The notes: generated by a model from the letters alone, not told the origin. A DNA stretch of 64,000 nt from Phycisphaeraceae bacterium D3-23 (GCA_039555135.1 CP114179.1:2976001-3040000), one strand, 5' to 3'; shown: positions 44,640 to 54,800, counted from the first letter of the stretch. Numbers and translations are program-made.

Positions 44640-45494
44640 ATGCCCAGCCCCCAAACCCCAGACCCAAACACCGCGCTCGCGATCCTCCCCGCGCGCTACG
44701 CCTCGACGCGGCTGCCGGGTAAGCCGCTGCTCGCGGAAACCGGCAAGCCGTTGATCCAGCACGTCGTCGAGCGCGTCGCGCAGGCCAAGCGTGTCGGCCG
44801 GGTGCTCGTGGCGACCGACGACCAACGTATCTACGACGCCGTCGCCGGCTTCGGCGGCGAGGCAATGATGACCCGCGCCGACCACCCCAACGGCACATCA
44901 CGCCTCGCGGAAGTCGTTGAGAAATTGAAACAAGAAGCGAGAAGCACCAAGCGGGACACTTCGATTGCTGCGGGCGGCCTACACTTCGGTCCCAGACCCG
45001 ACACCCCCGACCCGACACCCCAGATCATCCTCAACGTCCAGGGCGACGAGCCCGAGATCGACCCGGCGGTGATCGACGCGCTCGTCGATGCGATGACGCA
45101 GGATTCGGAAGCCCCGATGGGCACCGTCGCCGCGCCGCTCACCGGCCCCGAAGAGATCGCCAACCCCAACGTCGTCAAAGTCGTCTGCGATCGGCGTGGC
45201 CGAGCGCTCTACTTCTCACGAAGCCCGATCCCGTTTGAACGCGACCCGCCAGTGGACGCCGCGAAGCGTCCCATCACCCTCCGCCACCTCGGGCTCTACG
45301 CCTACCGCGCCGCGTTCCTCCCCGTCTACGCCGCGCTGCCGACGACCCCGCTCGAAGACGCCGAGAAACTCGAACAGCTCCGCGCCCTGGAGCACGGCCA
45401 CGCCATCCGCGTCATCCAAACCGACACCGCCCACCCCGGCATCGACACCCCCGAGCAGTACGCCGCGTTTGTCAGACGGCACTCCGCGGAGTGA
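44640..45494 (+). CDS. kdsB: 3-deoxy-manno-octulosonate cytidylyltransferase KdsB with insert
   Basis: Activates Kdo with CTP for LPS inner core. 284 residues. Nucleotide-binding motif ILPARYASTRLPGKPL, VATDDQRIYDA, HPNGTSRLAEV, the catalytic Mg site ILNVQGDEPEIDP, YFSRSPIPFERD and GLYAYRAAFL. Residues ~96-127, between the helix after HPNGTSRLAEV and ILNVQGDEP, are an extra loop not expected in KdsB. It is encoded by 44926-45020, which carries CCCAGACCC/CGACACCC words like the other repeats here. The short leader MPSPQTPDPNT is from the same kind of sequence. The terminator upstream separates it from the TPR gene. Confidence 0.93.
   Translation: MPSPQTPDPNTALAILPARYASTRLPGKPLLAETGKPLIQHVVERVAQAKRVGRVLVATDDQRIYDAVAGFGGEAMMTRADHPNGTSRLAEVVEKLKQEARSTKRDTSIAAGGLHFGPRPDTPDPTPQIILNVQGDEPEIDPAVIDALVDAMTQDSEAPMGTVAAPLTGPEEIANPNVVKVVCDRRGRALYFSRSPIPFERDPPVDAAKRPITLRHLGLYAYRAAFLPVYAALPTTPLEDAEKLEQLRALEHGHAIRVIQTDTAHPGIDTPEQYAAFVRRHSAE
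44926..45020. repeat. Repeat-derived in-frame insert in kdsB
   Basis: GAAGCGAGAAGC words at the left and CCCAGACCCGACACCCCCGA then CCCGACACC at the right. The right part matches the GGGTCTGGG family at 13731-13851. Adds about 32 codons with no stop. The pairing arm is incomplete. Confidence 0.55.
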
Positions 45495-45543
45495 TGCGGG
45501 TGTCAGGCGGATGGGGTTATGCAGACTTGGCCGCCGGTGACGC

Positions 45544-45966
45544 CTACTCCTCCCAGCTCGGCTGCGACTCCACGATCGCTTGCATAAACGTATCCATCGC
45601 CGGTTCGAGCCGTGACATCAGCGCCGGGTCCAGCTCCATGATCCGGCCGATCTCCGCCTGGAAATGTTCGCTGCCGGCGGCCCCACGCGACTCAAACGCC
45701 TCTTGGACTTGACGTTCGGTCTCTTCATCCGGCTTGCCCAGCGCATCGAGACGCGCCGCGACATCGCGGAAATCCTCGGCCAAGGCCTTGATCTTCTCAC
45801 CCGCCCGGTCGGCCGACGCTTCGTCCTCCACTTCCGAGAGCGCCTCGGTGATCCCCTCCATGATCTCGATCCCTTCCTCGGCCAACGACTCGTGCGTGTC
45901 GGCCCCGCACCCGATGAGAGACAGCGAAATCAGTACGAGCAATGCAATCGGTTGTCGGCGGGGCAT
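45544..45966 (-). CDS. Small lipoprotein
   Basis: A 140-residue protein. Signal peptide MPRRQPIALLVLISLSLIGC with lipobox LIGC (Cys20). The mature part is helical and acidic (EGIEIMEGITEALSEVEDE, KALAEDFRDVAARLDALGK). The ATG at 45966 has GGAG 6 bases upstream; an earlier in-frame TTG (45978) lies inside that ribosome site. It is convergent with kdsB and divergent from pyrG. Function unknown. Confidence 0.8.
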   Translation of the reverse strand: MPRRQPIALLVLISLSLIGCGADTHESLAEEGIEIMEGITEALSEVEDEASADRAGEKIKALAEDFRDVAARLDALGKPDEETERQVQEAFESRGAAGSEHFQAEIGRIMELDPALMSRLEPAMDTFMQAIVESQPSWEE

Positions 45967-46071
45967 TAGCTTCTCCAAGCGTCAATAGGGGATTGGGCCG
46001 TGACGCAAACAGGGTATCCGGCAATATTCCCCCTTGCTTGTCCCGCCACCACCGGCGCGTTACAGTGGGCT

Positions 46072-47988
46072 ATGCCCCCATCGCAGAACGACGAAAACGC
46101 CGCCTCATCCACCCAAGACCTCCTCGAGCAGGCCGGGCACCAGACCCACGACTCGGAGTTCTTTAACCCCATCCCGCCGGGCTATGTCCAAGGCCGACAC
46201 AAGTACGTCGCCGTCTTCGGCACCGTCATGTCTGGGCTGGGCAAGGGCATCTTCTCGTCGTCGCTCGCGATGCTGCTCAAAGACAAAGGGATGGCAGTCG
46301 CCCCCATCAAGATGGAGGGCTACCTCAACATCGACTCGGGCACGCTCAACCCCTACCGTCATGGCGAGGTCTACGTCCTGGACGATGGGCTCGAGACCGA
46401 CATGGACCTGGGCACCTACGAACGCATCCTCGACCAGGACCTCACCCGCGACAACTACCTCACCTCCGGCCAGGTCTACCGCACCGTCCTCGACAAGGAA
46501 CGCTCCGGCGGATACCTCGGCCGCGATGTGCAGATGATCCCCCACGTCACGGGCGAGGTGAAGTACAAGCTCCGCGACGTGGCGGTTAAGCAGAAGGCGG
46601 ATGTCGTCTTCGTCGAGGTCGGCGGGACGGTGGGCGACCACGAAAACGCGTTCTATATCGAGGCGCTCCGCCAGCTCGCGTTCGAGGAAGGCCCGGGCAG
46701 CGTGTGCTACGTCGCGCTCACCTACATCATTTCCCCGCCCGCGCTGGGCGAGCAGAAGTCCAAGGCCGCGCAGCTCGGCCTCAAAAAACTCCTCGAAGCC
46801 GGCATCCAGCCGCACATGATCGCCTGCCGCGGCAAGGACCCGCTCCAGCAGGGTGCCCGCGAAAAGGTCGCGATGTTCAGCAACGTCCCGGTCGAACGCG
46901 TCTTCTCGATGCACGACCGAAAGTCGATCTACACCATCCCCACCGCCATGCGTGACGCCGGCGTCGACCGGCATATCCTCACCCAGCTCAACCTCCACGA
47001 ACGCGTCGACCAGCAGCAGGAAGATAAACGCCGGAACACATGGCTGGGCTTCGTCAAGAAAATCACCGCGACGCGCAAGCACACCGCCCGCATCGGCATC
47101 ACCGGCAAGTACGCCGCCCTCCGCGACGCCTACGCCTCGATCGACAAGGCCATCGAGCACTGCGGCGCGCACCTGAGCGCCAAGATCGAGCTCGACTGGA
47201 TCGACGTCACCAAGATCGCGCCCGAAAAAATCGCAGACGAGCTGGCCGGGTTCAACGGCATCATCGTCCCGGGCGGGTTTGGCCACCGGGGCACCGAATC
47301 CAAGATCGCCTGCGTCCGCCACTGCCGCGAGAACAAGCTGCCCTACCTCGGCATCTGCCTGGGGTTCCAGATGGCGGTCGTCGAGTTTGCGCGCAACGTC
47401 TGCGGCATCGACGACGCCGCCTCCAGCGAGTTCGACCCCGAAGGCCGATCCCGCGTCATCGACATCCTCCCCGAGCAGAAAAAGATCGAAGGCCTCGGCG
47501 GCAACATGCGACTGGGCGGCAAAGACGTCCTCATCCACCCCAGCACCCTCGCCGCCAACCTCTACTACAACACCCGCGCTGGCCAGCACGACCGCCACCA
47601 GCCCTTCACCATCCGCGAGCGCTTCCGCCACCGCTTCGAGGTCGACCCCAGCTATATCGAACTGCTTGAAGCCCAAGGGCTCGTCTTCTCGGGCCGACAC
47701 CCCGAGTACCCGATTATGCAGGTGCTCGAACTGCCCCAGCCCTGCGCCGGCGAACGCGCCGCGAAGCTCGCCGAGGTGAGCCCCTACTTCAAGGAACATG
47801 GCGGGCACCCGTACTTCATCGGCGCCCAGTTCCACCCCGAGCTGCTCAGCCGACCCGTCGACCCCGCCCCGATGTTCATGGGCCTCATCGCCGCCGCCCT
47901 CCAACACGCCAAGCCAGACCTGCCCCCCGACCAGATCGCCCCCCGCTGGCTGCCCGACCCGAAGAACGACCGGCCGGTGGTGGTGTAG
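46072..47988 (+). CDS. pyrG: CTP synthase (glutamine-hydrolysing), divergent N-terminal motif
   Basis: Makes CTP from UTP and glutamine. 638 residues, longer than the usual ~545, with ~40 extra N-terminal residues. Synthetase domain: SGLGKG (P-loop Lys), HGEVYVLDDGLETDMDLG (keeps the Mg-binding Asp), EVGGTVGDHE (Mg-binding Glu), EQKSKAAQLGLKKLL. Glutaminase domain: VPGGFGHRG, LGICLGFQ (nucleophilic Cys), QFHPE (His, Glu). Odd: the near-invariant DPYxNxDxGTM segment reads EGYLNIDSGTL here, and FVTGG reads VFGTV. The ATG at 46072 is used; a longer ATG start at 46000 overlaps the promoter region. Active-site residues are otherwise complete, so it is probably functional. Confidence 0.95.
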   Translation: MPPSQNDENAASSTQDLLEQAGHQTHDSEFFNPIPPGYVQGRHKYVAVFGTVMSGLGKGIFSSSLAMLLKDKGMAVAPIKMEGYLNIDSGTLNPYRHGEVYVLDDGLETDMDLGTYERILDQDLTRDNYLTSGQVYRTVLDKERSGGYLGRDVQMIPHVTGEVKYKLRDVAVKQKADVVFVEVGGTVGDHENAFYIEALRQLAFEEGPGSVCYVALTYIISPPALGEQKSKAAQLGLKKLLEAGIQPHMIACRGKDPLQQGAREKVAMFSNVPVERVFSMHDRKSIYTIPTAMRDAGVDRHILTQLNLHERVDQQQEDKRRNTWLGFVKKITATRKHTARIGITGKYAALRDAYASIDKAIEHCGAHLSAKIELDWIDVTKIAPEKIADELAGFNGIIVPGGFGHRGTESKIACVRHCRENKLPYLGICLGFQMAVVEFARNVCGIDDAASSEFDPEGRSRVIDILPEQKKIEGLGGNMRLGGKDVLIHPSTLAANLYYNTRAGQHDRHQPFTIRERFRHRFEVDPSYIELLEAQGLVFSGRHPEYPIMQVLELPQPCAGERAAKLAEVSPYFKEHGGHPYFIGAQFHPELLSRPVDPAPMFMGLIAAALQHAKPDLPPDQIAPRWLPDPKNDRPVVV

Positions 47989-48085
47989 GGGGCGCCGTAC
48001 CAGACGCTTCGCGGACTCAGCGTCGGCGTGGGGCGGACATCCTTGTCTACCGCGATTCGATCTATTCGTGCGGACATTACGAGAC

Positions 48086-48161
48086 CAGCCGGCGGCCTTG
48101 GACGCCGGACCTGTTGCGTCAAGATTAGCCATGCCGTCCGGCGTCCGTAGGCCGCCGGCTG
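48086..48161. repeat. CAGCCGGC...GCCGGCTG palindrome (copy 2)
   Basis: CAGCCGGCGGCCTTGGACGC (48086-48105) pairs with GCGTCCGTAGGCCGCCGGCT (48141-48160). The centre TTGCGTCAAG...GCCATGCCGTCCG matches the copy inside the DUF6807 gene at 3278-3354. It lies in the gap between pyrG and the ankyrin lipoprotein gene. Confidence 0.85.
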
Positions 48162-48213
48162 TGCGAGTTCCATTCGATGAAAATGCTAAGAAGAACCGCT
48201 TTCGCCCGTTACC

Positions 48214-49533
48214 ATGAAGATCATGCGTCACCACCCTCCCCTTGCCCTCTTCGCCTGCATTCTCTTGGCCGCGCTGTTTCCGGGCTGCCAAACCACCGAC
48301 CCCGCAGACACGCCGAACGCAGACCCCTCCACCCAGCGGTTTGCCCAGCTCCCCGTCGAGGAGGCGCTCGCGTTGGAGATCGCGCTGACCGAGGCGGCGT
48401 GGAAAGGCGAAGCCGAGGAGGTTGAGCGCTTGCTCCAAGCGGGGGCCGATCCCGAGGGCGTTTCGGGGCGTCGCGCGCGGCGCTATTGGCAGGCAGTCGG
48501 CCAACCGCCAGCGAGAAGCATTCCCGGCGTCTACCCCACACCGCTTTTAGCGTGCCTGCATTCTTACATCCCCGAGGGAGAAGCGGGGCCCGCGCCGGGT
48601 GCTCGGGTGCAGATCACGCAGGCCTTGCTGAAAGCGGGCGCGGACCCGAATCGGCAGGCCCGGTTCTGGTTCGGACAATTCCCGCTGCTCTCCGCCGTCG
48701 AGTGCGGAAACGTGGAGGCGGTCATCTTGTTGCTGGAAGCCGGCGCCGATATCAAGATGACACTGGAAAACATGCCGGTGTTTGACGTGCCCAGCGGACC
48801 TGACACGGCCTTGCAACAGGCGGTGGAGCAACGTGACGCGCAACTCGTTCGCATCCTGCTTGCGGCGGGGGCTTCGCCGCTCGAAGGCGTACTCCATAAA
48901 ACGCCTGTTTACGCAGCGGCATCGAACCCCGAGATGCTCGCGTTGTTGCTGGACGAGTTGGTGGCCACGGATGCGAATCCCAGATGGGGCCACGTGAAGC
49001 TCACGCTGCAGACGGCGCTGTCAAGAACCCTCAGCGAGTGGACGAGTATCTCGGCTCGGCTGGATAGCGACGGTGCCTTTGCAGAGGACTGCGCGACTTG
49101 TTTCCGGATGCTGACCGATTTTGGGGCGGTGCTCGACCTTGATGATGTCGGGATCGCCTTTCATGCGGAGGAGATCGAGGATGCCGAACTCGAGGCCTGG
49201 TATCTGCATCAACTGGCCACGCGCGAGCCCGCCGGGCTCTTTGCGAGCTATTGGCTGGCCGGCCTGGTCGATGAGCAGGATATCGATGGGTTACGCGATG
49301 CGCTTGAAGCGGGGCTGGACGTCAACGCAAAGGGTGAGGATGGGCGCACCGCGCTGCATTTCGCGGTGTTTGAGGACGACGTTGAGCTGGTTGCTTTTCT
49401 GTTGGAATCCGGTGCTTGGGTGAATGCTCATGATGACGATGGCGAAACGGCCTTGGCGTGGTCCTCGGACGAACGTGTGATCGCGGTGCTTCGAGAGGCG
49501 GGCGGGGTCTATAGCGACAACGCTGCGGAGTGA
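48214..49533 (+). CDS. Ankyrin-repeat lipoprotein
   Basis: A 439-residue lipoprotein. Signal with lipobox LFPGC (near Cys25). Ankyrin repeats: EAAWKGEAEEVERLLQAGAD, ITQALLKAGADPN, AVECGNVEAVILLLEAGADI, AVEQRDAQLVRILLAAGASP, and two at the C-terminus (DGLRDALEAGLDVNAKGEDG, ALHFAVFEDDVELVAFLLES). A stretch of ~120 residues in the middle has no clear repeats. Base and codon use looks slightly less GC-rich than neighbours. Internal start alternative ATG 48223 exists. It likely works in protein-protein binding in the periplasm. Confidence 0.85.
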   Translation: MKIMRHHPPLALFACILLAALFPGCQTTDPADTPNADPSTQRFAQLPVEEALALEIALTEAAWKGEAEEVERLLQAGADPEGVSGRRARRYWQAVGQPPARSIPGVYPTPLLACLHSYIPEGEAGPAPGARVQITQALLKAGADPNRQARFWFGQFPLLSAVECGNVEAVILLLEAGADIKMTLENMPVFDVPSGPDTALQQAVEQRDAQLVRILLAAGASPLEGVLHKTPVYAAASNPEMLALLLDELVATDANPRWGHVKLTLQTALSRTLSEWTSISARLDSDGAFAEDCATCFRMLTDFGAVLDLDDVGIAFHAEEIEDAELEAWYLHQLATREPAGLFASYWLAGLVDEQDIDGLRDALEAGLDVNAKGEDGRTALHFAVFEDDVELVAFLLESGAWVNAHDDDGETALAWSSDERVIAVLREAGGVYSDNAAE

Positions 49534-49640
49534 TTCAGGATCAGTCAAGCCCATCGCGGCCGGCTATCGAACTCGCCCGGGCGGGAATCGGTGTTTTTCT
49601 GCACTTCGATTGAATCTGGCCCCTTGCGTAACGCCATGTG

Positions 49641-49790
49641 CAAGGCGCTCGTCGCCTAGATAGGACAGGCCTCACGATTGGTCCGCGAAGGAACGCGGAA
49701 GGTTGCGCTTGGGCATGGTGCGGTGCCCGGCTGGCCGATAGGAACGCATGGAGGCGGCCTGCTATCACGGCGGGTCCGGAAATCAGTGGG
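49641..49790 (+). other. Possible structured 5' leader of the DUF481 gene
   Basis: The ~264-bp gap upstream of the DUF481 gene (49534-49797) contains no ORF with gene character but several short stems: CCGCG-AAGGAA-CGCGG (49683-49697) and GGGCA-TGGTGCGG-TGCCC (49713-49730). It may be a structured untranslated leader. It does not match a riboswitch I can name. Confidence 0.3.
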
Positions 49791-49797
49791 ATTCGGG

Positions 49798-50883
49798 ATG
49801 GCACGCACGACTCAACATTTCGGGATACGGACCGCGGCGCTGGCCGCGACACTCGGCGCGGTGGTGCTGGCTGGGCAAGCGGTCGGCGACACGGTCGAGC
49901 TGACCAACGGCGACACGCTGACCGGGCGTGTGGTCGCGCAGGACGACGCGCGGGTGGTGCTGGAGCATGATGTTCTCGGACGTGTCGAGCTCGAGGCCCA
50001 GCGGGTCCGGGCGGTGACGCGCGACGTGACGGAGGCCGCCGAGGCGGCGCTCGCGGCGCAGGAGCCCGAGCCCGCCGAAGGCGAAGCCGAGCAAGCACCG
50101 GAACAAACGCCGCCCGCCGCAGCCCCGGCGCAGCCCGCGGCGGATCCGGCGCAGGTGCAGCAGGACGCCGACGCCGCGGCCGAGCAGCAGATCGTCGACG
50201 ACCGCTCGATGCTCAAGATCTTCATCGACGACTGGGCGGGCAAGCTCACGCTCGGCTTCAACGGCGCGTCGGGCAACACCGATAACCTCAACTTCTACGC
50301 CCGCATCGAAGGCAAACGCCAGGTCGAGAACAACCGCTGGACCTTCAACGCCCAGTGGTTCTACGGCACGAACCAAGGCAACACCAACCGCTCGCAGTTC
50401 AACAGCACGTTCACACGCGACTGGCTCAAGAACGACGACAGCCGGCTGTTCTACTTCATCCGCGGCGAGTACCAGTACGACCGGTTCCGCGGCTACGAGA
50501 GCCGGGCGTCGGGCTACGGCGGCGCGGGGTACACGCTCTTCAAGACCGACGACGTCGAGGTCAACACCCGGCTGGGCTTCGGCGGGACGTACGAGTTTGG
50601 GGATGTCAACGAGTTTACACCCGAGGCGCTCTTCGGCGGGTCGGTCATGAGCTGGAAGATCACCGAGCGCTCGACGATCTCGGGCGAGGCGATCTGGTAC
50701 CCGTCGCTCGAAGACTCGGCCTCCTACCGCATCACGTCCAAGCTCGAGTGGGTCTACCGGCTGGATGTCGCGTCGGGTCTCTCGCTGAAGTTCGGTGTGC
50801 AGAGCGAGTATCTCTCGCAGACCCAGGGCGACCGAGACCACAACGACCTGCGGTACTACGGGGCGCTTGAGATCAAGTTCTAG
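49798..50883 (+). CDS. DUF481 outer-membrane beta-barrel protein
   Basis: A 361-residue exported protein. Signal (ALAATLGAVVLAGQAVGD), a small beta domain TVELTNGDTLTGRVVAQDDA resembling an Sm-like/SH3-type fold, an Ala/Pro/Glu/Gln-rich linker (~85-150), then alternating aromatic beta strands of the DUF481/YdiY type: WAGKLTLGFNGASGNTDNLN, WTFNAQWFYGTNQGNTNRSQ, RLFYFIRGEYQYDRFRGYES, ending with ALEIKF, a typical OMP C-terminal Phe. The start is ATG 49798 by signal peptide. Role unknown; barrel insertion in the outer membrane is inferred. Confidence 0.87.
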   Translation: MARTTQHFGIRTAALAATLGAVVLAGQAVGDTVELTNGDTLTGRVVAQDDARVVLEHDVLGRVELEAQRVRAVTRDVTEAAEAALAAQEPEPAEGEAEQAPEQTPPAAAPAQPAADPAQVQQDADAAAEQQIVDDRSMLKIFIDDWAGKLTLGFNGASGNTDNLNFYARIEGKRQVENNRWTFNAQWFYGTNQGNTNRSQFNSTFTRDWLKNDDSRLFYFIRGEYQYDRFRGYESRASGYGGAGYTLFKTDDVEVNTRLGFGGTYEFGDVNEFTPEALFGGSVMSWKITERSTISGEAIWYPSLEDSASYRITSKLEWVYRLDVASGLSLKFGVQSEYLSQTQGDRDHNDLRYYGALEIKF

Positions 50884-50922
50884 AGCGTGTACGAAAAAGT
50901 CTGGACCCAAGCGCGGTATGAA

Positions 50923-50950
50923 CAGCCGGCGTCCGTAGGCTGCCGGCGGG
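50923..50950. repeat. Half copy of the CAGCCGGC repeat
   Basis: CAGCCGGCGTCCGTAGGCTG then CCGGCGGG, matching the right-hand arm region of the copy at 48086-48161. It lies 40 bp after the DUF481 stop. Confidence 0.6.
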
Positions 50951-51005
50951 TTATCTTTTAGTAGACGTAGTTCTTCACGTGTGGGTCCGCTGGACGGAGT
51001 CCCAA

Positions 51006-51683
51006 ATGTTCTGCCTCGGCTGCGGGTACAACCTGAAACAGCTCACCGAGCCGCGCTGCCCCGAATGCGGGCGGGGGTTTGATGCTCGCGACCGGCGGAC
51101 ATGGGGCTCGGCGCGGGCGTTTCGATTCCGCAGGGGCGCACGGGTCGCGGGCTGGCTGCTGTTTGTTGCGGCCACGCCCCCGACGCTGTTGGGCTTCGCC
51201 AAGATCGCGCTGGGCGAGGACCCCGCGGTCACGATTCTGATCTGGATGATCGCGCTGCTGCCGGTGGTGGCGTTGATGATGGTGTGGGTGGGCTGCCTTT
51301 CGGCGGGTGGGGCCTGGCCCCGGCTGCGTGCGGGGGTCTGCATCCTGGCGGTCGTCGTCTTGAACGCGAGTTACTTCACGCACTGGCCTGCGGAGGTGGG
51401 GTTCGCGCTGAGCCGAGACGCGCTGAACCACGCCGCGCAGCAGGCGAAGGCGGGGCAGTTGTCGGGGCCGTTCCCGCGGCGTATCGGCGTGTACCGTGTC
51501 CACTCGATCGGGGTCACTTACACGGGTAGCCAGCCGGGGGCGGTGGTGTTTGACCTGAGCCCGCAGTCCGATGGCCCAGACACGCTGGTCTTCGGGCTGA
51601 GCGATGCGGAGGTGAAACAGCGGGTCTGGCTCTGGTCGTCTTATCCGCTGGACCAGGACTGGCATCTCCTGCATGAAGATTGA
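51006..51683 (+). CDS. Zinc-ribbon membrane protein 2
   Basis: A 225-residue protein. It opens with the zinc ribbon MFCLGCGYNLKQLTEPRCPE then CG (four Cys), as in the protein at 36416. Two strong TM helices follow (GWLLFVAATPPTLLGFAKIA, AVTILIWMIALLPVVALMMV) plus a third (RLRAGVCILAVVVLNASY), and then a ~110-residue soluble C-terminal domain. The ATG at 51006 is chosen over an upstream GTG at 50979, since the family starts at the ribbon. Function unknown; the shared N-terminal ribbon suggests a common localisation or regulation module. Confidence 0.8.
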   Translation: MFCLGCGYNLKQLTEPRCPECGRGFDARDRRTWGSARAFRFRRGARVAGWLLFVAATPPTLLGFAKIALGEDPAVTILIWMIALLPVVALMMVWVGCLSAGGAWPRLRAGVCILAVVVLNASYFTHWPAEVGFALSRDALNHAAQQAKAGQLSGPFPRRIGVYRVHSIGVTYTGSQPGAVVFDLSPQSDGPDTLVFGLSDAEVKQRVWLWSSYPLDQDWHLLHED

Positions 51684-51821
51684 GGCGTGAGTCGGCGAGG
51701 GGCTCGGATCGGGTTGCGTGTGGGCGGCGTAGACGTACGGCGACCACGCCAGTTGCGCGGGAAACACGGCTGACCGCTGATGTGGATCAACCGTGGGGCG
51801 GGGCAACCGGCGCAAGAAAAA

Positions 51822-51850
51822 ACCGCCGGCGGTGAGGCCGGCGGTTTTTG
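51822..51850. terminator. Bidirectional terminator
   Basis: ACCGCCGGC (51822-51830) pairs with GCCGGCGGT (51837-51845). It is flanked by AAAAAA on the left and TTTTTG on the right, between the convergent zinc-ribbon and secretin genes. Confidence 0.88.
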
Positions 51851-51876
51851 TTATTCAGTTGTGGTTGACGCTTGGC

Positions 51877-54800
51877 TTACTCACCGCTGAAGGTGGGTGG
51901 GCGGCCGATGTCGAATGCGTCGGGGTTGTCGTTGAGGCCAGGGTACAGGAGTTCTTCCTGCTCGGACTGGATGATGATCGTCGGCTTGATGAGGATCAGC
52001 AGGGTCCGTTCGTCCTTCACGATCGCCGTGTTGGTAAACAGGCGGTTGATGTAGGGGATCTTGGAGAGGACGGGGACGCCGGATTCGATCTCGGCCTCAC
52101 CGACGAGTCGTTGTCCGCCGACGAGCAGGGTCCCGCGGTCGGGGATGCTGACGGTGGCGCGGACCTGAGTGATCTCGACCTCGGGTGCTTCGATGAACGC
52201 CGAGCCGCCGGGTTCAGGGACGCCCGTGATGGGGTTCTGAATGGGTGCGCCCTCCTGGGGGATGGTGCGGATCGGCTGGCGGACGGTGGCGAGCGACGGC
52301 CGGAGCGTCATGGTGACGTATCGGCGGTCGGCGGAGATGGTGCCTTCGACGTCGAGGATGACGCCGGACTGGGTGACCGACAGGGTGGGGTCGAAGCCGC
52401 CGGTGTCGGGGATGGGCTCGAGGTCAGAGATAAAGGAGATCTGCTGGGCGACCATGACAAACGCCCGCTGGCCGTTGAAGAAGGTGATGCGTGGGGCGGT
52501 CAGCGAGAGGGAGTTCTGCTGGGCGAGGGTGGCCGAGACGAGCAGGTTGACCTGTAGGTCGTCGACGAAGCCGACGCCGAGCTCGAGGCCGCGTCCGATC
52601 GCGCCGCCGTCGCCGCCGGTGAAGACGACGGGCGAAAGCGAGTTGGTGACGCGGCTGGCGATGCCGCCGGCGCTGGAGCCGCTGGGGTTATGGAACACGG
52701 GGGCGGGGGTGCCTGCGAGCGACTGCGGTGCGCCGCCGGCGGTGAAGTTGTTCGCCGCCGAGTTCTGGGAGATCGTCGTCGGCATCCAGTTGGACCCGTT
52801 GTCGGGCAGCCCGTCGGTGGCGTCGGGGATCATGTCGCCGTCGGTGTCAATGTTGAGCAGCGTGTCGGTGTTCATCGCACCGAAGGCCACGTCGAGGTCG
52901 ACGCCGAACTCTTCGAGGAAGTGCTCGTCGACGAGGAGGAAGCGGGCTTCGACCGAGATCTGAATGGCCCGAGTTTCGCGGAGCCGGCCCAGGAGGGAGA
53001 AGATCTGTCGGTGGTTGTCGTTGGTGGACTTGACGATCAGGTTGCCGTTGAGCTCGCGGATCGAGGAGTCGTCGTCGAGCCACTCGTCCTGGTTGCCGAC
53101 GGTGTCCTGAATGAGTTCGATGATCTCTTCGATGAGCTCATCGCGTGAGGGGGTGTCTTCTTCGGTGTCGTTCTGGTCGTCACCGAAAAGCCCGCCGCCG
53201 CCACCGCCGCCGCCGCCGCCACCGCCGCCGCCACCGCCGCCGCCGTTGGAGCCGCCGGTGTTGGTGTTGGAGAGTGCTTCGTTGAGGTCGAATGCGGGTG
53301 CGTTGTTGAAGTTAGGCACCTGGACCAGGAGGTCGCGGATGTCGTAGAGCCGGACCTCGGTGGAGGTCTTGAGCTCGGCGAGGGTAGAGATCTGGACGAT
53401 GCCCTCGATGATGGAGTAGCCGGCCTTGTCGTCTTCGAAGGCGTTAGCGCTGGCCTGTTCGAGGACGAGCTTGAGCAGCTGCTCTGCGGGGACGCGTGCC
53501 AGGGAGATGGAGATCAGCGTGTCCTGGTCGATGCCCGGGATTTCCAGGGCGGGCCAGTTGACGGTGATGTTGGCGCCGGTGGTGTCGCGGATGTAGTCGA
53601 TGACGCTGCCGAGGCCGGCCGAGTCAAAGTTGACCGTGACGACGCGACGCATGGCGAGCTGAGCGGTGCGGTTGGCTTCGGACTCGCCGGTGTTGTCTTC
53701 GAGGCCGGCCAGACGCATCTGGGTCAGCTCAGGCCACTCGCCAGGGTAGGTGAGCAGCTCGTCGTAGGGGATGATGGCCTCGTCGTTAATGAGCTGTTGG
53801 TTGGACCGCAAGATGTCCAGCTCGCGGCGGAGTCGGACGGCTTCGGTCGCAACCATGACGTCTTGGAGCAGGTCACGCAGGGTCTGGACCGCGGCGTTGT
53901 GCGGGTCGATGAAGAGGGCGGCCTCAAGCTCGTCGATCGCTTCGGCGTAGCGGCGGTCTTCCTGCAACGCGCGGGCGTTGTGGAGGCGTTCTTGCACCTG
54001 CTGGACACGCTGCACACGGGCACGCTCGACGGCTTCGCGTTCAGCGGCTTCTTGCTCCGCTGCGGCTTCGGCGGCGATGCGTGCTTCGTCCATCGCACGG
54101 GCTTCGTTGATGCCGGCCTGCATCGATGCCGCACGCGAGATCATCTCGTTGCGTTCGGTCTCGCTGAAGGCCGAGCGGTTGGCGTTCAGGATCGTCCGGG
54201 CTTCGATGACGGCATCGACGGCCGCGTCGTATTCCTTGTTGTTCAGGGCGGCGCTGGCACGGGTCATGGCCTGGTCGTAGCGGGCCATGGTTTCCTGGCG
54301 GACGATTGCGATGTCGGCCGCGCGGTTGGTCAGCGGGTCGACGGGGCGGATGTCCTGGTTGACCTGGGCCTGTGCGTCGGCGAGCTTGGCGGCGACGTCG
54401 GCGTTGTCGGGGTCGAGCAGGGCGGCCTCTTCGTAGAGCTGGACCGCGAGGTGGATCTGGCCGTTGGCCATGGCGTCGTCGGCCTCGGCGACCTTGTCCT
54501 CGGCGCTCTGCATCCGGGCCTGGGCCAGCAGGTCGCTCGCAGCCGGTCGGGAGGTGACGTGGCTGGCGTTCTCGCTGAGCTGGTCCTGGAGAGAAGCGAT
54601 CTCGGCTTCGGCCTCGGCCAGGCGCGCTTGTGCTTCGGCGAGCTCCGAGTTGTCGCCGGCGTCGGAGGCCTGGGCGACGGCGGCCCGGGCTTCGCGGTAC
54701 TCGCCGATGCTGGCGAGCTTGTCTTCGATGCCTTCTTCGTCGAACGGGCTGAGCTGGGCGCCCGAGCCGCGTGCATCGAGCAGCTTGGCTTCGGCGGCGT

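Noticed and set aside
46105-48504. A ~800-codon minus-strand ORF
   Set aside because: Antisense of pyrG; no family features.
49641-49790. Riboswitch upstream of the DUF481 gene
   Set aside because: Short stems exist, but no c-di-GMP, cobalamin or other consensus core could be matched.
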